This document shows, one piece after another, positions 58,178 through 60,927 of a stretch of DNA of 60,927 bases. Below the pieces are notes generated by a model. That model was not told where the DNA came from. It ran no database searches and worked only from the letters and a program-made list of their open reading frames with translations. Source of the stretch: an uncultured Bacteroidales bacterium (GTDB lineage Bacteria > Bacteroidota > Bacteroidia > Bacteroidales > CAIXZF01); the NCBI GenBank assembly GCA_903923925.1, contig CAIXZF010000028.1, positions 1 to 60,927 on the forward strand, given 5' to 3'. Position 1 is the first letter of the stretch. Every line of letters starts with the position of its first letter. The position numbers and the translations under genes are program-made.

Positions 58178-60927
58178 CTAAATATGTTTTCGGATTATTT
58201 TAAGCAATTCAGCTTTTAGGATAGGTTTTGGTATATAGTCATTACAACCAGCCGTTTCTGACTTTTCCCTTTCATAAGAAAAAGCATAAGCAGTTTGAGC
58301 GATGATGATTACTTCTTTATTAAACTGACGGATTTGTCTTGTAACCTCATACCCGTCTATTCCAGGCAATTGAATGTCCATCAGAATGAGATCGATGTCG
58401 GGATTGTTATGGCAGGCTTTAATAGTGTCAACCCCATTTTTTGTATGAATAATTTCCCGGCAATATTTTTTTACCATCGAAGAAATGAGAATACCAGAGA
58501 TTTCATCGTCTTCAACAATTAATATTTTAAGTTGTTGATTCTCTAATTTGCCTGATTTAGCCTGAATAGTGTTTGAAAGGCTGCTTTTTGTCGGGTCCTC
58601 AGCATTGCTAGGAAGAGTAAAATAAAACACTGAACCTTTGCCTTCTTCGCTTTGTACCCATAATTTTCCATTGTGCTTTTCGACAAAATCTTTGCAAAGA
58701 ATTAGTCCAAGGCCTGTACTGGGTTCGTTTTCGGTGCCTTTTCTGCTTGTTGGAACATCAATCCGGAATAAATTATCCATCATTTTATTGTCCATACCTA
58801 TACCTGAATCCCGGACAAATATTTCAGCTAATTTCCCGGGCAAGATCTTTGATCCAAGGATTATTTCTCCCCCTCTATCCGTAAATTTTACTGCATTTGA
58901 CAGCAGGTTCCTGATTATCGAATCCAGCATATACTTATCGGCGGAAATTTCCAGATTTGGTGGTATTTCGGTTTTTATTACAATTTTCTTCTTGTTAGCC
59001 GAATCCAATAAACTAAGGATGCATTCTTCTACATTCGGCATCAATAAAATTGGCTCAGGTTTAAAGTTGATTTTTTCCTGGTGAAGGCGTGCCCATTCCA
59101 GAAGGTTTTCGAGTAAGTTGAAGAGATTGGATGCAGAGTCTTTCATAATTGAGGAAAATCTCAGAATTTCTTTGCTGCTAAGACTTTCTGACTCTTCAAC
59201 AAGGTATTGTGTCAATCCTAAAAAACCATGGAAAGGGCCACGCAGATCATGGGCTATAATGGAGAAAAATTTGTCTTTTTCGGCATTATTTATTTGTAAT
59301 ATTTCGCTGCTTTTTAAGAGTGCCAGCTGCAGATTCTTCTGGTTCGTAATGTCCCAATTGGTTCCGATCAGACTCAATGCCTTTCCTGAGCTGTCAAATT
59401 GAACAACAGCAATCGCTCTGATATGCCGAACGGTACCATCTGGCCAAATTATCTGAAACTCTGTGTCAAACTCTTTTATATTTTGAGTCGCCATTTGTAT
59501 TTCTTCATAAACCCTTGCATTATCGTCAGGATGAACACAAGACCGCCAGGTTTCGAATGTAACATTGAAATTCTTTTTGTCTAAACCATAAAGTTTAAAC
59601 ATATGGTCGTCCCACAACAGAAAATCGTTGAACAGATCATATTCCCAAGTGCCAACACCACCAGCTATTGTAGCCAAATTTAAACGGGTAGAGGTTCGTT
59701 TCAGCTCTTCTTCCAATTGCTTGCGGATGGTGATGTCAACGTCGGTACCTCTGTATCCGGTTAACTGACCATTATCGTTAAGTATTGGCATTGCATTAGT
59801 AGAAACCCAAATAATCTTCTTGTCCTTGGTTTCTATTGCATTTTCAAAGCCACGAAAGGGCTCTTTCCTTTCGAAGAAAGCAAAAGCAGCTTCCTTCAAT
59901 GCTTCACGTTCTTCCTCAGGAAAGAATTCGTAGAAATACAGTTTCTCTATGACATCCTGAGGCTCATAACCCATTACCGGCTTGCATACATCGCTTATGT
60001 AGGTGTAAAGTCCATCAGCATTAGTTTCCCAGGTAATCACCTTGTTGTTTTCAGAAATTTTGTCGAATCGATCCTCACTTTTTATCAATTTGATTTCTGC
60101 CTCTTTCCTTTTCTCTTCAGCATTTTTTCGATCTATGACTGTTCCCAGCTGTTGTGCAAGGGCATTAATCAATACCCTTTCCTCCTTCAAAAATGGACCT
60201 TCATCAGCTTTAGGCATCTCCTTTAAATAAGCAACCTCTATGCGTCCATTTGTTATACTGTTTGCCTTGACAGGAGCTGATAGCAAGAATGCAGAATCTT
60301 CAAAGTTTTCTGAGCGGAACTCAACTTCGTCAATCAATATCCTGCTACAGGCAATTTCAGGATATTGCCAGCCATTTGGCAAATAATCTGTTAATTCCTG
60401 GCACAAAGCATTCAGCGACAAATCCTGCATTCCTGACAACTTACTTAAAAAGAAAAGGGTCTCTATCTCTTTTAAACGTTCACTGAGTTGATGTTCAACC
60501 CGCCTGTGTTCCGTTACGTCATTAAACGTAGCAAGTATGGAGGGTAATCCATCGTAGATTATTGGCTTGCCCTGTACTTCCAGATCCATTATTGATCCAT
60601 CAAGCTTAAAATATTTTGACTCTATTATTGGAGCAGCAACACCTTCTACATTCGCTTTTCGGATTCGTTCAAGGACAATTTGATGATAATCGGGATGATG
60701 CCATCGCAAAACAGGAGTTCCGATAAGATCTTGCTCAGAGGTTGCCCCAAATAGCTTAACAGCTGCCGGATTAACATATGTTATCGTCATTTCTCTGTGA
60801 ACAAGGGCGGCATAAGGCGACCACTCTACCAAAGCCTGAAAACGCTGCTCACTTTGCTTAAGTTTTTCCTGCTGCAACCGATAATCGGTTAAATCAGTTA
60901 TTGTTACAAGGCATTGCTCGCCATTAT
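58178..60927 (-). CDS. Hybrid sensor histidine kinase, multi-PAS (5' end beyond window)
   Basis: The frame stays open to the window edge: upstream of the internal TTG at 60877 it reads NGEQCLVTITDLTDYRLQQE, the end of another PAS domain, so the gene is partial. Visible part about 916 residues: end of a PAS; PAS (RFQALVEWSPYAALV); a GAF-like region (EIETLFFLSKLSGMQ to LINALAQQLGTVIDRK); two more PAS/PAC units (ITWETNADGLYTYIS; AGGVGTWEYDLFND); HisKA (IIAHDLRGPFHGFLG); HATPase (NLLSNAVKFTDRGG, DSGIGMDNKM, STGLGLILCKDF); and a receiver with IDLILMDIQLPGIDGYE and YIPKPIL. No membrane helix seen in this part. Confidence 0.95.
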   Translation of the reverse strand, partial: NGEQCLVTITDLTDYRLQQEKLKQSEQRFQALVEWSPYAALVHREMTITYVNPAAVKLFGATSEQDLIGTPVLRWHHPDYHQIVLERIRKANVEGVAAPIIESKYFKLDGSIMDLEVQGKPIIYDGLPSILATFNDVTEHRRVEHQLSERLKEIETLFFLSKLSGMQDLSLNALCQELTDYLPNGWQYPEIACSRILIDEVEFRSENFEDSAFLLSAPVKANSITNGRIEVAYLKEMPKADEGPFLKEERVLINALAQQLGTVIDRKNAEEKRKEAEIKLIKSEDRFDKISENNKVITWETNADGLYTYISDVCKPVMGYEPQDVIEKLYFYEFFPEEEREALKEAAFAFFERKEPFRGFENAIETKDKKIIWVSTNAMPILNDNGQLTGYRGTDVDITIRKQLEEELKRTSTRLNLATIAGGVGTWEYDLFNDFLLWDDHMFKLYGLDKKNFNVTFETWRSCVHPDDNARVYEEIQMATQNIKEFDTEFQIIWPDGTVRHIRAIAVVQFDSSGKALSLIGTNWDITNQKNLQLALLKSSEILQINNAEKDKFFSIIAHDLRGPFHGFLGLTQYLVEESESLSSKEILRFSSIMKDSASNLFNLLENLLEWARLHQEKINFKPEPILLMPNVEECILSLLDSANKKKIVIKTEIPPNLEISADKYMLDSIIRNLLSNAVKFTDRGGEIILGSKILPGKLAEIFVRDSGIGMDNKMMDNLFRIDVPTSRKGTENEPSTGLGLILCKDFVEKHNGKLWVQSEEGKGSVFYFTLPSNAEDPTKSSLSNTIQAKSGKLENQQLKILIVEDDEISGILISSMVKKYCREIIHTKNGVDTIKACHNNPDIDLILMDIQLPGIDGYEVTRQIRQFNKEVIIIAQTAYAFSYEREKSETAGCNDYIPKPILKAELLKIIRKHI

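Noticed and set aside
1-60927. tRNA or rRNA genes, insertion sequences, prophage or plasmid genes
   Set aside because: No tRNA-like T-loop/CCA pattern, rRNA segment, transposase, integrase or phage structural gene was seen in the intergenic regions or ORFs.

Overview
The window comes from a member of the Bacteroidota, most likely a Bacteroidales-type anaerobe or facultative anaerobe. The sequence evidence is a giant exported protein with a type IX secretion C-terminal sorting domain, several DUF1573 proteins, a THX-type ribosomal protein, a Bacteroidota-style TMTC/TPR membrane protein, and many intergenic regions carrying the Bacteroidota -7 promoter element TAnnTTTG. No rRNA or tRNA gene, insertion sequence, prophage or CRISPR array was found. 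The last gene (hybrid histidine kinase) runs off the right edge.

Region 1 (1-8.9 kb) is accessory. It holds a 2,034-residue type IX cargo protein (beta-propeller, Ig/PKD, cohesin and dockerin modules), an FRG-domain protein, a strongly structured and probably non-coding RNA, an MNT-type nucleotidyltransferase and an orphan HicB antitoxin. A 125-bp repeat at the left edge recurs at 8315 with one mismatch, and at 8315-8589 a second copy lies head to head. Region 2 (8.9-16 kb) is one tightly overlapping minus-strand operon: gcvP, ROK sugar kinase, cutC-family protein, GH2 beta-mannosidase.

Region 3 (16-35.6 kb) is mostly envelope biology: DUF1573 exported proteins (three), an aspartate-type aminotransferase, a TMTC-like membrane protein with TPRs, a NamZ-type muramidase, a LolC/E-like permease, an Mpl-like Mur ligase, a thioredoxin-fold exported protein, APS/PAPS reductase, and a 1,734-residue TPR/PD40 protein with ten perfect-period 60-bp tandem repeats and two SPOR-like C-terminal modules. 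Region 4 (35.6-46.3 kb) is housekeeping: recQ, a TPR protein, ribH, fmt, two HU paralogues with matching promoter architecture, a SpoU methyltransferase, a soluble hybrid kinase, a long THX protein, and an overlapping murL-murD2 pair that suggests the alternative L-Glu addition/epimerisation route to D-Glu in peptidoglycan.

Region 5 (46.3-60.9 kb) contains yqgE, a rhomboid protease, two membrane proteins, a methyltransferase/GT2 pair, a tricorn-like protease, and a four-gene operon (UPF0316 membrane protein, two MinD-like proteins with inserted 2[4Fe-4S] ferredoxin domains that both lack the P-loop lysines, and a WbqC-family protein whose C-terminus is encoded by a palindromic repeat). The two leads most worth following as possibly undescribed biology are the degenerate ferredoxin-ATPase pair and the structured RNA between the MNT and FRG genes.
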